This document shows, in pieces, positions 26,611 through 34,605 of a DNA stretch of 64,000 bases. Both the position numbers and the translations under genes were made by a program. The stretch is from Lysinibacillus sp. B2A1 (lineage in GTDB: Bacteria; Bacillota; Bacilli; Bacillales_A; Planococcaceae), in NCBI GenBank assembly GCA_002973635.1, contig CP027224.1, forward strand, positions 134,501-198,500, given 5' to 3'. The notes beneath the pieces are model-generated. The model was not told the DNA's origin, ran no database searches, and saw only the letters and a list, made by a program, of their open reading frames with translations. Position 1 is the stretch's first letter; each line of letters begins with the position of its first letter.

Positions 26611-27042
26611 ATGGAGAAGAATTATGATGTGTTAGTGAAGAATCGATTATTTTTCGGTGGGGCAAAGGATGCAGGAGTGGCTTTTGAGCATGAGTCCGTT
26701 GATGTCGTAATAGATGTTCGAGTAAATGGTCTTACCTCAGATGAACAGAATGAGTCTTCTTATCTGTACAAGCATTTACCAATAGCTGATGAGGATTTAG
26801 AAGTAGCACCATCTATAAAACAAGTAGCCAATGAAATCGTTTCTGCCTATGAGAGTGGACAGAAGGTATACTTTCACTGTGGAAGTGGCGGTGGACGAGC
26901 AGGTGTTGCAGCCGCAGCTGTATTGATGGAGCTTGGATTAGCTGGCTCTTTAGAGGAGGCTGAAGCTGCTGTAAAGGAAGCCCGTCCGCAAGTAACAATT
27001 CGTCCAAAAATGGCGGATGCCTTGCAGAAACTATATAAATAA
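26611..27042 (+). CDS. Dual-specificity/tyrosine-phosphatase-like protein
   Basis: Cytosolic protein of 143 residues with a complete Cx5R phosphatase loop: HCGSGGGR, Cys90 to Arg96. PIADEDLEV (~57-65) provides a candidate general-acid aspartate. The small size and loop resemble atypical dual-specificity phosphatases that act on phosphoproteins, sugars or nucleotides. Operon position after a sugar kinase suggests it could remove phosphate from a sugar or from a side product; this is inference. It starts after TGTGGAG and ends in a strong terminator. Confidence 0.8.
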   Translation: MEKNYDVLVKNRLFFGGAKDAGVAFEHESVDVVIDVRVNGLTSDEQNESSYLYKHLPIADEDLEVAPSIKQVANEIVSAYESGQKVYFHCGSGGGRAGVAAAAVLMELGLAGSLEEAEAAVKEARPQVTIRPKMADALQKLYK

Positions 27043-27050
27043 TATTCAGG

Positions 27051-27083
27051 GGAGTACCATAAAGTATTTGGTACTTCTTTTTT
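27051..27083 (+). terminator. Terminator after the kinase/phosphatase pair
   Basis: GGAGTACCA (27051-27059) pairs with TGGTACTTC (27069-27077), followed by six T. Confidence 0.9.
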
Positions 27084-27196
27084 GTGGAAGTAATAGTTAT
27101 TTGACAGAGTAGAGCAATAAAATTATCTTTCGTATCGAAAAAGTAGCATATTTAAGTGAATTTCTTTACTGTTGGAAATAAAATTTACTTCATGCT

Positions 27197-27242
27197 GTTC
27201 TATACATATTAGAACAAAATTGTTATAGTAATGGTATAACAA
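27197..27242. promoter_or_regulatory. Two palindromes before yxlE; one matches the GntR operator
   Basis: TTGTTATA (27220-27227)-N7-TATAACAA (27235-27242) has the same arms and spacer as the site in front of the GntR gene at 6188-6210. It lies 18 nt before the yxlE start codon, as against 17 nt there. A second symmetric element, GTTCTA-N7-TAGAAC (27197-27215), lies 25 bp further upstream. Confidence 0.75.
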
Positions 27243-27260
27243 TAAATCGAGGTGATCAGT

Positions 27261-27464
27261 ATGATAGAGCAGTTAGGGAATATTCCATGGGCCATCATAG
27301 CACCACTAATCGTCGTACAATTAATTTTAATGATTGTAGCTCTATTTGACTTACGAAAAATCCACGCAACGAATGGTCCTAAAATTTTATGGGTATTTAT
27401 TATTGTGTTTATTAATCTACTTGGACCCATTGCGTACTTTATTGTTGGGAGAAAACAAACATGA
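27261..27464 (+). CDS. yxlE: YxlE-like two-helix membrane protein (PLDc_N domain)
   Basis: Membrane protein of 67 residues with two helices and the PLDc_N-type pattern ALFDLRKIHATNGPKILW...INLLGPIAYFIVGR. In Bacillus subtilis a protein of this type (YxlE) precedes the ABC pair YxlF-YxlG and dampens the activity of sigma-Y; the same order is found here. No sigY or yxlC/D is seen in the window. The ATG at 27261 follows GAGGTGATC. The stop overlaps the start of the ATPase gene (ATGA). Confidence 0.82.
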   Translation: MIEQLGNIPWAIIAPLIVVQLILMIVALFDLRKIHATNGPKILWVFIIVFINLLGPIAYFIVGRKQT

Positions 27465-28354
27465 CAACATTGCTTGAAGTAACAGGTTTGACGAAGCAAT
27501 ATGCAGAGAAGGTTGTAGTGGATAGTATTGATTTCACACTAGAAGAAAATACATCAACAGCTTTGATTGGTCCGAATGGTGCAGGGAAAACAACAACATT
27601 ATCGATGTTAACAGGTCTTTTAAATCCAACATCTGGTAGTGTAAAGATGCAGAATGGTGAAGTTAGAGCCAACATTGGTTTTTTACCACAATATCCACAA
27701 TTTCATCCTTGGTTAAGTGCAATAGAGTTTACAGAAATGGCTGCAAAATTAAATGGTGTCTCTGCTAAAAACGCTAAAAAAAATGCACAAAAAACGCTTG
27801 AATTTGTAGGGTTGGGTAATGACTTAAATAAGAAAATTGCTACATTTTCAGGTGGTATGAAGCAACGTCTTGGCATTTCTCAGGCAATTGTGCATAAACC
27901 TAAATTGCTGCTATTAGATGAGCCTGTTTCTGCTTTAGATCCAGTAGGACGAAGGGAAGTTTTTGATTTATTAAAGGGCTTACAGCAAGAAACAACTATT
28001 TTATATTCCACACATATTTTAAATGATGCAGAGGAAATGACAGATCAATTATTATTTTTACGTGATGGCAAATTAGTAGAGCAAGGAACATTGAGAGAGG
28101 TACGCCAACGCTTTGATGAGCTCCATTATGTGGTGGAATTTAGCTCCAAGGAGGAGGCAAAACATTTTACTGATCAATATGAGCTGAAAGGCAAAATCAA
28201 GGGATGTTTTGTATATATAGAAATTATCGATGAGAAGCCAAGTATGCAGCAGTTACTGCAATATTTAAGTAATGCCCCTTATAAAATCAGAAAAGTGGAA
28301 AGACAAACGGCATCACTTGAAGAAATTTTTATGAAGGTGGCGAAAAGAATATGA
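27461..28354 (+). CDS. yxlF: ABC transporter ATPase, YxlF-like
   Basis: Cytoplasmic ATPase of 297 residues: Walker A GPNGAGKTTT, signature FSGGMKQRLGIS, Walker B LLLLDEPVSALDP and H loop YSTHIL are intact. A ~75-residue C-terminal extension ends with the LEEIFMKV motif common in drug/lantibiotic-type exporters. It overlaps both neighbours by 4 nt, which shows tight coupling with the small membrane protein and the permease. It probably exports or senses an envelope-active compound. Control by the YtrA-type regulator at 6228 is predicted from the shared operator. Confidence 0.9.
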   Translation: MTTLLEVTGLTKQYAEKVVVDSIDFTLEENTSTALIGPNGAGKTTTLSMLTGLLNPTSGSVKMQNGEVRANIGFLPQYPQFHPWLSAIEFTEMAAKLNGVSAKNAKKNAQKTLEFVGLGNDLNKKIATFSGGMKQRLGISQAIVHKPKLLLLDEPVSALDPVGRREVFDLLKGLQQETTILYSTHILNDAEEMTDQLLFLRDGKLVEQGTLREVRQRFDELHYVVEFSSKEEAKHFTDQYELKGKIKGCFVYIEIIDEKPSMQQLLQYLSNAPYKIRKVERQTASLEEIFMKVAKRI

Positions 28355-29133
28355 GAGGATTTAACGTACTGCTGCAAAAGGAATTTAGAGAAGCTTGGCG
28401 AAGCAGGAAGTTTTTATGGATACCTCTTGTATTCGCATTACTAGGTATGAGTGATCCACTGACAAACTATTATATGATGGATATTTTAAATGCTGTTGGG
28501 AATGTACCAGAAGGATTTGAAATGTTACTTCCAGAGTTAATGCCTGCCGATTTACTACAGGCTTCTATTGGACAGTTTCAAACAATAGGATTACTAGTGA
28601 TAATGGCTACTTTTGTTGGAGCAATTAGTAAGGAACGCGCAAATGGAATGGCGACGCTCTTATATGTACGTCCAATTTCATTTGCTGCATATTTTCTAAG
28701 CAAGCTTACGGTTTTAAGTGTTATAGGTTTGGTTAGTATTATAGCAGGATTTACTGGTAGTGTTTATTACACAGTAATTTTATATGGATCATTTGATGTA
28801 GCAACACTTCTAGCAAGCTTTTGTACTTATTATGTTTGGCTGGTATTTGTACTAGCAGTCACACTTCTAATGAGTGCAGCATTTAAAACAACTATTGCTA
28901 CAGCATTTACGTTCATTGTTATTTTTGTTGGACAGATTATAGATGCATTGGTGGGCTCATTTTGGACCATATCACCGTGGAAAATTCCGGGATATGGTGT
29001 ACAGCTTATCCGTGGTACGATGGAAATGTCGGATTATTGGTGGAGTATGATTCTTACGGTTATACTGCTTTTATCTTGTATTGTTTTAGGAATGTGGGCT
29101 ATGAAGAAGAATACTGCAATGACAAAGATTTAA
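28351..29133 (+). CDS. yxlG: ABC transporter permease, YxlG-like
   Basis: ABC-2-type permease of 260 residues with six hydrophobic helices. The N-terminal LLQKEFREAWRSRKFLW and the first cytoplasmic loop ISKERANGMATLLYVRPIS are typical of this family. It forms the membrane channel for the ATPase encoded immediately upstream (4-nt overlap) and ends the operon at a terminator. Substrate not deducible. Confidence 0.88.
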   Translation: MRGFNVLLQKEFREAWRSRKFLWIPLVFALLGMSDPLTNYYMMDILNAVGNVPEGFEMLLPELMPADLLQASIGQFQTIGLLVIMATFVGAISKERANGMATLLYVRPISFAAYFLSKLTVLSVIGLVSIIAGFTGSVYYTVILYGSFDVATLLASFCTYYVWLVFVLAVTLLMSAAFKTTIATAFTFIVIFVGQIIDALVGSFWTISPWKIPGYGVQLIRGTMEMSDYWWSMILTVILLLSCIVLGMWAMKKNTAMTKI

Positions 29134-29154
29134 AGCAATAAAAAAGAGTGAGAG

Positions 29155-29184
29155 GGGCTAGCAAATAAAGTGCTAGTCCTTTTC
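29155..29184 (+). terminator. Terminator after yxlEFG
   Basis: GGGCTAGCA (29155-29163) pairs with TGCTAGTCC (29171-29179) with one G-U pair, followed by TTTT. Confidence 0.8.
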
Positions 29185-29261
29185 TGTTGTATAGTATATA
29201 GTTTTTAATGGATTTCTAAAAAACGTATTGATTCAGAGTCTGAAAGAAAGGGAGGTGTGAG

Positions 29262-29555
29262 ATGGCATCCATTATCTATTATATAGTACAGCTGGGGAAC
29301 AGCTACTATCATGGGTCAACCGATAAACCTATGTTTACTACAGATGAAGAGCAGGCATTTGCTTTTATGAATAGTGAAGCTGCTGAGCAAGTAGCTGCTA
29401 AAGTTAGTGGAACTGTTTTGACAAGAGAAGTTAGCCTTGAAGAACTAGAGGAACTCTCAAAAGATCATTGGACAGAATATAATGCACTGCCAAAAGATGA
29501 ACGTGACATAATTGAATCCTTTTGCAGCAACCTTTGGCTAGGCATAGATGAATAA
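29262..29555 (+). CDS. Hypothetical 97-residue acidic protein
   Basis: Not recognised. A strong ribosome site (AAGGGAGGTGTGAG) precedes the ATG, which supports real translation. The product is soluble and acidic, with alternating hydrophobic strands at the N-terminus (IIYYIVQLGNSYYHG) and helical, glutamate-rich segments after residue 30. There is no signal peptide or membrane helix. It stands alone between the yxl operon and a 40-residue gene. Confidence 0.7.
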   Translation: MASIIYYIVQLGNSYYHGSTDKPMFTTDEEQAFAFMNSEAAEQVAAKVSGTVLTREVSLEELEELSKDHWTEYNALPKDERDIIESFCSNLWLGIDE

Positions 29556-29599
29556 ATCTCAAAGAATCCAGCTTATTTTATCCCCTCAAATAATGTAAA

Positions 29600-29647
29600 T
29601 TCACAATTTGTTCAATGAAAGCGTTTTGAATTTGAACAGTTTGTGAA
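29600..29647. promoter_or_regulatory. Long inverted repeat with cre-like centre
   Basis: TTCACAATTTGTTCAA (29600-29615) and TTGAACAGTTTGTGAA (29632-29647) are inverted arms matching at 14 of 16 positions. The centre contains TGAAAGCGTTTTGA, which differs from the CcpA cre consensus TGWAANCGNTNWCA at one position. It sits ~140 nt before the 40-residue gene. Confidence 0.5.
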
Positions 29648-29789
29648 AAACCTCACATAATGCTTTTCTTTTGAAAAAATCGGAGTAGAATAGGAATCAA
29701 GTTAGACGTTGTTATAAAACAGTTAGATAAAAACATTACCAATAGCTTAATTGTTATAATACAAAAATAAATTGATGGGGGATTTTACT

Positions 29790-29912
29790 ATGTGGGTTAT
29801 TACAGTATTTGAGCAAAAAGATGTTCGTATTTTTGAATATACAAATAAAAAGGAAGCTACACAAGCGCTTCAGCACTTTAAGAAAAACGCAGTATTGTCT
29901 TATACAAAATAA
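29790..29912 (+). CDS. Small 40-residue protein
   Basis: A short gene with all expected signals: GATGGGGG ribosome site 8 nt before the ATG, a TATAAT -10 hexamer at 29755-29760, and a strong terminator 5 nt after the stop. The product begins MWVITVFEQKDVRIFEY, continues TNKKEATQALQHFKK and is mixed alpha/beta, basic, without a membrane segment. Function unknown; the compact strand-helix pattern suggests a small regulator or a protein-binding peptide. Confidence 0.75.
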   Translation: MWVITVFEQKDVRIFEYTNKKEATQALQHFKKNAVLSYTK

Positions 29913-29916
29913 TCTT

Positions 29917-29960
29917 AACCCTTAGCGATGCTTAAAACATTGCTAAGGGTTTTGTTCTTT
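29917..29960 (+). terminator. Terminator after the 40-residue gene
   Basis: AACCCTTAGC (29917-29926) pairs perfectly with GCTAAGGGTT (29942-29951), followed by TTGTTCTTTT. Confidence 0.9.
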
Positions 29961-30134
29961 TATAGAAACAACAACAGGAACTATTAATTTATTGTTAATC
30001 TATTTTCTTTCATCGCTTCACATGTACCTTTTCTTGGAATCTTAGTCATTTAGGCATATAATGTAGCTATAACTCGAAATTTGTCAAATAACTCGGAAAA
30101 TATGAAAACTAACATGTGAAGGAAGGTTAGTAAA

Positions 30135-30839
30135 TTGACAATACAAAATTCCGATCGTTTTCTTACAGCATTTAATCGGATAGATCATAGGTTAAGAGAT
30201 ATTGTCGGTGCCAAAGATTTCATGCCCTTTTACCGACTGATTGATCAAGCCAAGAAGAAGGATGTACTGGTTCGGAAATACGAAGATGATTTGAGGTCTT
30301 ATGCAGACTTGAGAAATGCCATTGTACATCATCGAACATCGATGGAATTTGTGATAGCAGAGCCTCATCTTGATGTAGTTGAAAGAATTGAGCACATTGA
30401 TTCAACGATCGCTAAACCTACATTGGTTGGACAAATGTTTCGCAAAAAAGTGCTTGCTTTTCAGGAAAGAGATTCCTTAAAGCATGTGTTGAAGGTCATT
30501 CGCCAGCGTAAATACACGCAGTTTCCTGTATACCATAAAGATCAATTTAAAGGGTTAGTAACGACAGTTGGTATTACTAATTGGCTAGCTACGATGATGG
30601 GAGGCAATCAAATTCCAAAACAGATTCCAACCCTACATGATATTTTAATGCATGAGAAAAATCGAGTGAATTACAAATTTGTGAGTAGATACATAACGAT
30701 TTATGAGGCTGAAGATATTTTTAAGCAAGGTGTTGAGCGCGGTCGACGATTTGAGGCATTATTAATCACTGAGCATGGGAAGCCACAGCAAAAGCTTATT
30801 GGCATTGTTACCCCACTAGACATTGTGAAAATTGATTGA
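30135..30839 (+). CDS. HEPN-like domain fused to a CBS-domain pair
   Basis: Cytosolic protein of 234 residues. The N-terminal ~95 residues are helical and contain YADLRNAIVHHR, giving an R-x4-H motif (Arg60 to His65), the hallmark of HEPN domains, some of which are RNases. Two CBS modules follow (about 100-165 and 175-234; KYTQFPVYHKDQFKGLVTT, FEALLITEHG...LIGIVTPLDIV), which normally bind adenine nucleotides. A TTG start is used, with GAAGGAAGG upstream. It is monocistronic. A nucleotide-gated RNA-binding or RNA-cleaving role is a hypothesis; many HEPN domains are non-catalytic. Confidence 0.75.
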   Translation: MTIQNSDRFLTAFNRIDHRLRDIVGAKDFMPFYRLIDQAKKKDVLVRKYEDDLRSYADLRNAIVHHRTSMEFVIAEPHLDVVERIEHIDSTIAKPTLVGQMFRKKVLAFQERDSLKHVLKVIRQRKYTQFPVYHKDQFKGLVTTVGITNWLATMMGGNQIPKQIPTLHDILMHEKNRVNYKFVSRYITIYEAEDIFKQGVERGRRFEALLITEHGKPQQKLIGIVTPLDIVKID

Positions 30840-30883
30840 GCAAGACGATACAAGCTATTAAGGGCTTGATCGTCTTGCTTTAT
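30840..30883 (+). terminator. Terminator after the HEPN-CBS gene
   Basis: GCAAGACGAT (30840-30849) pairs with ATCGTCTTGC (30869-30878), with an inner AAGC/GCTT, followed by TTTATCCTTT. The downstream arm covers the 3' end of the convergent DUF421 gene. Confidence 0.85.
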
Positions 30884-31583
30884 CCTTTAGACTGATATAT
30901 AACGAACCATTTGCTTGAACTTGAGCAAAATATACATCTTCAACTGATTGGACATTCTGCTTTTTTAACTTTTTCATTAGCCAGTCTTCTGTTAATTCAA
31001 GTTCAACTAGGTTTTCATAAATAAGCTGTCCATCTGAAACCACCTCTGTTGGAATATAGCTTGGTGGTGTAACATCAGCCTTTACATCTTGCTTAGTTGC
31101 TGGTTGTTCGGCAGGCTTTGGTAGCACACTTAATTTACCAGTAGTTTCAAGCAACGCATATTGAACATCTTGCACGGAGAAAACAGCTTGTTCTCGAAGC
31201 ATCATTGTTAGCTCATCCATATGCAATCGATTTTGCTTTAAGGCAGATTCTAAAATAAGACCGTTTTGAATAACAATGGTTGGTTTGTCGTCGATTAATA
31301 CTCGAGCCTTTTTAGATTTAATGGTAATAATGGTCATTAAATAAGTTAATACACTCCACCAAATTAATGCGATGAGGCCATCTATAAAGGGCGTCTCTGC
31401 CTGTGCTGCTATTTCAGAGGCAATCGAACCAAATGTAATACCTGTTGTATAGTGGAAGAATGTGAGCTGTCCAAGCTGCTTCTTCCCCAGTATTCGAGCT
31501 AAAATAAGTAATGCAAAAAAGGAAAGTGAAGCTCTGAGAATCATTTCCCAAAAATTGACGTGGAAAAATTCGTCCATATTCAT
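30858..31583 (-). CDS. DUF421 (YetF-family) membrane protein
   Basis: 241-residue protein with three N-terminal transmembrane helices and a cytoplasmic C-terminal domain. Family marks are [30 protein letters not shown] in the membrane part and KARVLIDDKPTIVIQNGLI, MDELTMMLREQAVFSVQDVQYALLE in the soluble part. Middle residues ~150-180 are a Lys/Pro/Thr-rich linker between two soluble subdomains. Family members are common in Bacillaceae and often appear in spore or stress regulons; the biochemical role is unknown. AAGGAG precedes the start. Confidence 0.88.
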   Translation of the reverse strand: MNMDEFFHVNFWEMILRASLSFFALLILARILGKKQLGQLTFFHYTTGITFGSIASEIAAQAETPFIDGLIALIWWSVLTYLMTIITIKSKKARVLIDDKPTIVIQNGLILESALKQNRLHMDELTMMLREQAVFSVQDVQYALLETTGKLSVLPKPAEQPATKQDVKADVTPPSYIPTEVVSDGQLIYENLVELELTEDWLMKKLKKQNVQSVEDVYFAQVQANGSLYISLKDKARRSSP

Positions 31584-31755
31584 ACATCCATCAACTCCTT
31601 ACACTGCTGTCGAAGATTAGCTTGTGCAAAAAGGCCAAGAGTATGCGATAATCATTTATCTTCATTCAGTATAAGACTCCCACCTCTACATGTGGTAATA
31701 TGAATGATGTTTTCCACTGAAATAGCCAGTCAAAGAACGCCACGTCCTGTGGCAA

Positions 31756-31861
31756 TTAATCTGTGCGAAAGCGAAGCGACAGCAACACGGTTTTAATCTG
31801 TGCGAAAGCGAAGCGACAGCAACAAATGTTTTCTGTAGCGAAAGCATAGCGGCAGCTACAA
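31756..31861 (+). repeat. Tandem copies of a dispersed REP-like repeat
   Basis: Two exact 32-nt copies containing CTGTGCGAAAGCGAAGCGAC lie at 31756-31787 and 31793-31824, 37 nt apart. A diverged third copy at 31829-31861 keeps the fold through TGTAGC/GCTACA. A fourth relative (ATGCGAAAGCAGAGCGACAG) lies inside the inverted-repeat block near 22219-22240. This GC-rich intergenic family precedes the MFS gene. Confidence 0.8.
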
Positions 31862-31924
31862 TTACGCCAAGGCGAAATTGATTATGATTGTAATTTGAGA
31901 AAAATTAGAAAGTGGGTGTGCAGC

Positions 31925-33130
31925 ATGAACAAATCAGTAGAAAGTGTTAATAATCCAATCTATCCTATTATGATTGCAATAGCTGTTGCCCATCTTATTA
32001 ATGACACGATGCAGGCGGTAATACCAGCGATGTTCCCGATATTCAAGAGTGATTTAGGTTTAACCTTTACACAAATTGGACTTATTTCATTTGTATTAAA
32101 TATGTTCGCTTCTGCATTACAGCCAGTAGTGGGTTTTGTTAGTGATAAAAAGCCGATGCCCTATGCTTTGCCAATCGGTATGATAAGTTCATTCATAGGT
32201 ATTACTATCATCGCGTTTACAACCCAATATTGGGTAATTATTATAGCGGTATTATTTTTAGGCTTTGGCTCTGCTATATTTCATCCAGAGGGCTCTCGTG
32301 TTTCATTTATGGCAGCGGGCTCTAAAAGAGGGCTTGCACAATCGATTTATCAAGTGGGTGGTAATTCAGGTCAAGCACTGGCACCATTGATTAGTGCCTA
32401 TATTTTTAGTGTTTTTGGTCAACGTGGTGCGGCGATGGTATTAGTAGTAGCAGCGATTGGTATCGTTGTATTAAGTAAAATTGCTGCATGGTATAAAAAG
32501 AGGTTGGAGCAGGAACGTCTAGCAAAGAAAAAGCGTGTATTAGTATCCACCTTACCTCCATTAACAAAAAATCAAGTGGGTATTGCGCTGACGTTATTAT
32601 TTACTATTATTTTTGCACGATCATTTTATACAACCAATATTACAAGTTTTTATGTATTTTATTTGATGGATCATTATGATGTTAGCCTTCGACTTGGGCA
32701 AATTCTTATTTTCAGCTTTATGGCATTTGGTGTTATTGGAACATTTTTTGGCGGTTCATTATCTGATCGAATTGGTAGAAAGAATGTTATATTATTATCT
32801 GTTATCGTACCGATGCCATTCTGTCTGGCACTTCCATATGTTCCGTTATGGGCAGCTATGATATTCTTAGTGATTATTGGTACTCTCATTATGATTAGCT
32901 TCTCAGTGACAGTTGTATACGCACAAGAGCTAGTCCCTTCAAAAATTGGTACAATGGCTGGCTTAACAACGGGCTTTGCTTTCGGTATGGGAGCAATCGG
33001 TGCTATGGTCATTGGTGTTTTAATGGATCATAAGGGAATTGATTTTACAATGATGGTCGTTTCCTTGTTGCCTTTATTGCTATTAGTAGCCTTTTTCTTA
33101 CCAAAAGATAAACCTGCGTCAGCAGTATAA
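31925..33130 (+). CDS. MFS transporter, fosmidomycin-resistance (Fsr)-like
   Basis: Membrane transporter of 401 residues with twelve helices. The first helix pattern HLINDTMQAVIPAMFPIFKSDLG and GFGSAIFHPEGSRVSFMAAG match the Fsr branch of drug efflux transporters, and FGGSLSDRIGRKNVI is the MFS loop motif. The ATG at 31925 follows a weak GTGGGTG site; an earlier TTG at 31895 has no site. It stands alone with a long terminator after it. Export of a phosphonate antibiotic or similar compound is a family-based guess. Confidence 0.87.
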   Translation: MNKSVESVNNPIYPIMIAIAVAHLINDTMQAVIPAMFPIFKSDLGLTFTQIGLISFVLNMFASALQPVVGFVSDKKPMPYALPIGMISSFIGITIIAFTTQYWVIIIAVLFLGFGSAIFHPEGSRVSFMAAGSKRGLAQSIYQVGGNSGQALAPLISAYIFSVFGQRGAAMVLVVAAIGIVVLSKIAAWYKKRLEQERLAKKKRVLVSTLPPLTKNQVGIALTLLFTIIFARSFYTTNITSFYVFYLMDHYDVSLRLGQILIFSFMAFGVIGTFFGGSLSDRIGRKNVILLSVIVPMPFCLALPYVPLWAAMIFLVIIGTLIMISFSVTVVYAQELVPSKIGTMAGLTTGFAFGMGAIGAMVIGVLMDHKGIDFTMMVVSLLPLLLLVAFFLPKDKPASAV

Positions 33131-33136
33131 AAACTA

Positions 33137-33200
33137 AAACGCGTCTCAAAATTTTAAAGAACCTAGAAAGGGCATTTAAAATTTGAGAACGCGTTTTTAT
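33137..33200. terminator. Long hairpin terminator between convergent genes
   Basis: AAAACGCGT-CTCAAAATTTTAAA pairs with TTTAAAATTTGAG-ACGCGTTTT, over 20 bp with one bulge, flanked by A and T tracts. It serves both the MFS gene and the minus-strand USP gene, whose stop codon overlaps it. Confidence 0.9.
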
Positions 33201-33883
33201 TGTCGTAATGGTGATAAAAACTCTGCTGGTAGATTTTCTTTATCTATAACGTCACCCTCTGATATATGAACTTCATGCATTTTATCGTTATAGGTAAATT
33301 TAAAAATGCCATTGTCAAAGTCGGTGCCAATTTCCTTAAAGAAAATACCCTCAATCGATACATACTTCGGACATGTAAATGCTACTTTAAAGCTTTCATG
33401 CTCTTTAATTAAATAAGCACGTACACCCTTCTCATATATGTCATTCGCATCATCATCAGTTGGACGCTGAACCGCAACAATATGGAAATCGACAAAGGGA
33501 ACCTCTTTTAACAGAACGTTTAAGAATGAGCCTTTTGTGATCTCTTCCCAGCGACTCTGTGCACTTTGGCCTACAATTATTTGTGATATTCCAAAATTCT
33601 TTGCTACTTCTGCGATAACTTTTTGTATAGGGCGTTTTTCATCATCTAATAAAATGAATTTTTCAACATCTAGCTCATCTGACAGCTTTTTCCATTGCTC
33701 AATATAGCTAGATTTTTCTGCATCAAATGCATCAAGGGGCTGCGAGTCTACAGAAAGAATATAGAGTGGGCAATCTAACATTGTGGCCATTTTATGTCCA
33801 CGGCGTATTAAGCGTTCCCCATTAAGCCCGTAATAAACACAAACTAAAATACTTTCGTCTAAACGCCCTTTCACATGCTTCAT
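33197..33883 (-). CDS. Universal-stress-domain protein, KdpD USP-like
   Basis: Cytosolic protein of 228 residues. The N-terminal ~145 residues form a USP fold like that inside the KdpD potassium sensor: ILVCVYYGLNGERLIRRG, then SQIIVGQSAQSRWEEITKGS, where KdpD has a comparable GxSxxSR nucleotide loop. The C-terminal ~80 residues are strand-rich and unassigned. It has no kinase part. It lies 720 bp upstream of, and divergent from, the Mrp antiporter operon, so a link to monovalent cation or nucleotide sensing is plausible but unproven. Confidence 0.75.
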   Translation of the reverse strand: MKHVKGRLDESILVCVYYGLNGERLIRRGHKMATMLDCPLYILSVDSQPLDAFDAEKSSYIEQWKKLSDELDVEKFILLDDEKRPIQKVIAEVAKNFGISQIIVGQSAQSRWEEITKGSFLNVLLKEVPFVDFHIVAVQRPTDDDANDIYEKGVRAYLIKEHESFKVAFTCPKYVSIEGIFFKEIGTDFDNGIFKFTYNDKMHEVHISEGDVIDKENLPAEFLSPLRQ

Positions 33884-34605
33884 AAAACATTTACACCTCT
33901 TATCTTGTTGTTATTTTGTTATTTCCACTGTCGATTTTGAAAAAATTATCCTAAAACAGCTAAAATTGATGCTGTTACAGTGCATTATGCTCATTTATAT
34001 TGTATACTTAAAAATGTATAAAAGTTAATGACAATATATCGAGAAAGCCTTGAGAAATTAAGTTTATATCTATAACTCACAGGTATTTTATTTATGCATT
34101 TTGCGTATTTAAAAGAATTGTCTCTATATGCCACACTATTATGCAGTGAGTTAAATAGATAGTCAAGTCTCTCGGTATTCCTTAGTAAAATTGCGTTTAA
34201 TTTTAATAAGCTTCCCAATTTAAAGGTACTTTAGTTACCAACTCTAAGTTCCCCTATTCTTTTCTTACAGCATTACACTAAAAAGCTTACTGAATCATAA
34301 ATTAAGTTGCAATAAAAAATCCTATTTCTCACTGTTAATTCATCACATTATGATATCTTCTAAAACCCCTTAAGGATTATTCAAAGGAATTTCTGATATA
34401 TTCGTTTAGCTTTACTATATTCATAACAGCATTTTTTCAGCAGGTAATGAATACTAGCTGAAATAAATAAAGCGTCCTCAATGACGTATTTGATTTTGAT
34501 TGTTAAGTAATAAAGCGTACTATCTTCATCAGATTAGGGAATACTTTATTATCGGCATCATTATCAACAGTCTGCAGGACGAATTTGATAGTAGGAGGTT
34601 TTCAT
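33884..34605. other. Long AT-rich non-coding region before the mrp operon
   Basis: About 720 bp without a supported gene. It must hold promoters for the USP-like gene (minus) and the mrp operon (plus). A weak stem (AATAAAG near 34509 with CTTTATT near 34544) and the repeated AATAAAGCGT (near 34467 and 34509) are the only structures noticed. No known riboswitch core was recognised. An open frame at 33991-34218 lacks a ribosome site. Confidence 0.4.

Noticed and set aside
31756..31861. Short direct repeats as a CRISPR array
   Set aside because: Only two exact copies with a 5-nt gap, no spacers of usual size, no cas genes, and relatives elsewhere; REP-like repeat instead.
33991..34218. 75-residue minus-strand open frame upstream of mrp
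   Set aside because: No ribosome site and no recognisable sequence; regarded as chance in an AT-rich gap.
33884..34605. c-di-AMP or other ion-related riboswitch before mrp
   Set aside because: I could not find the conserved core motifs; a covariance-model scan would settle it.
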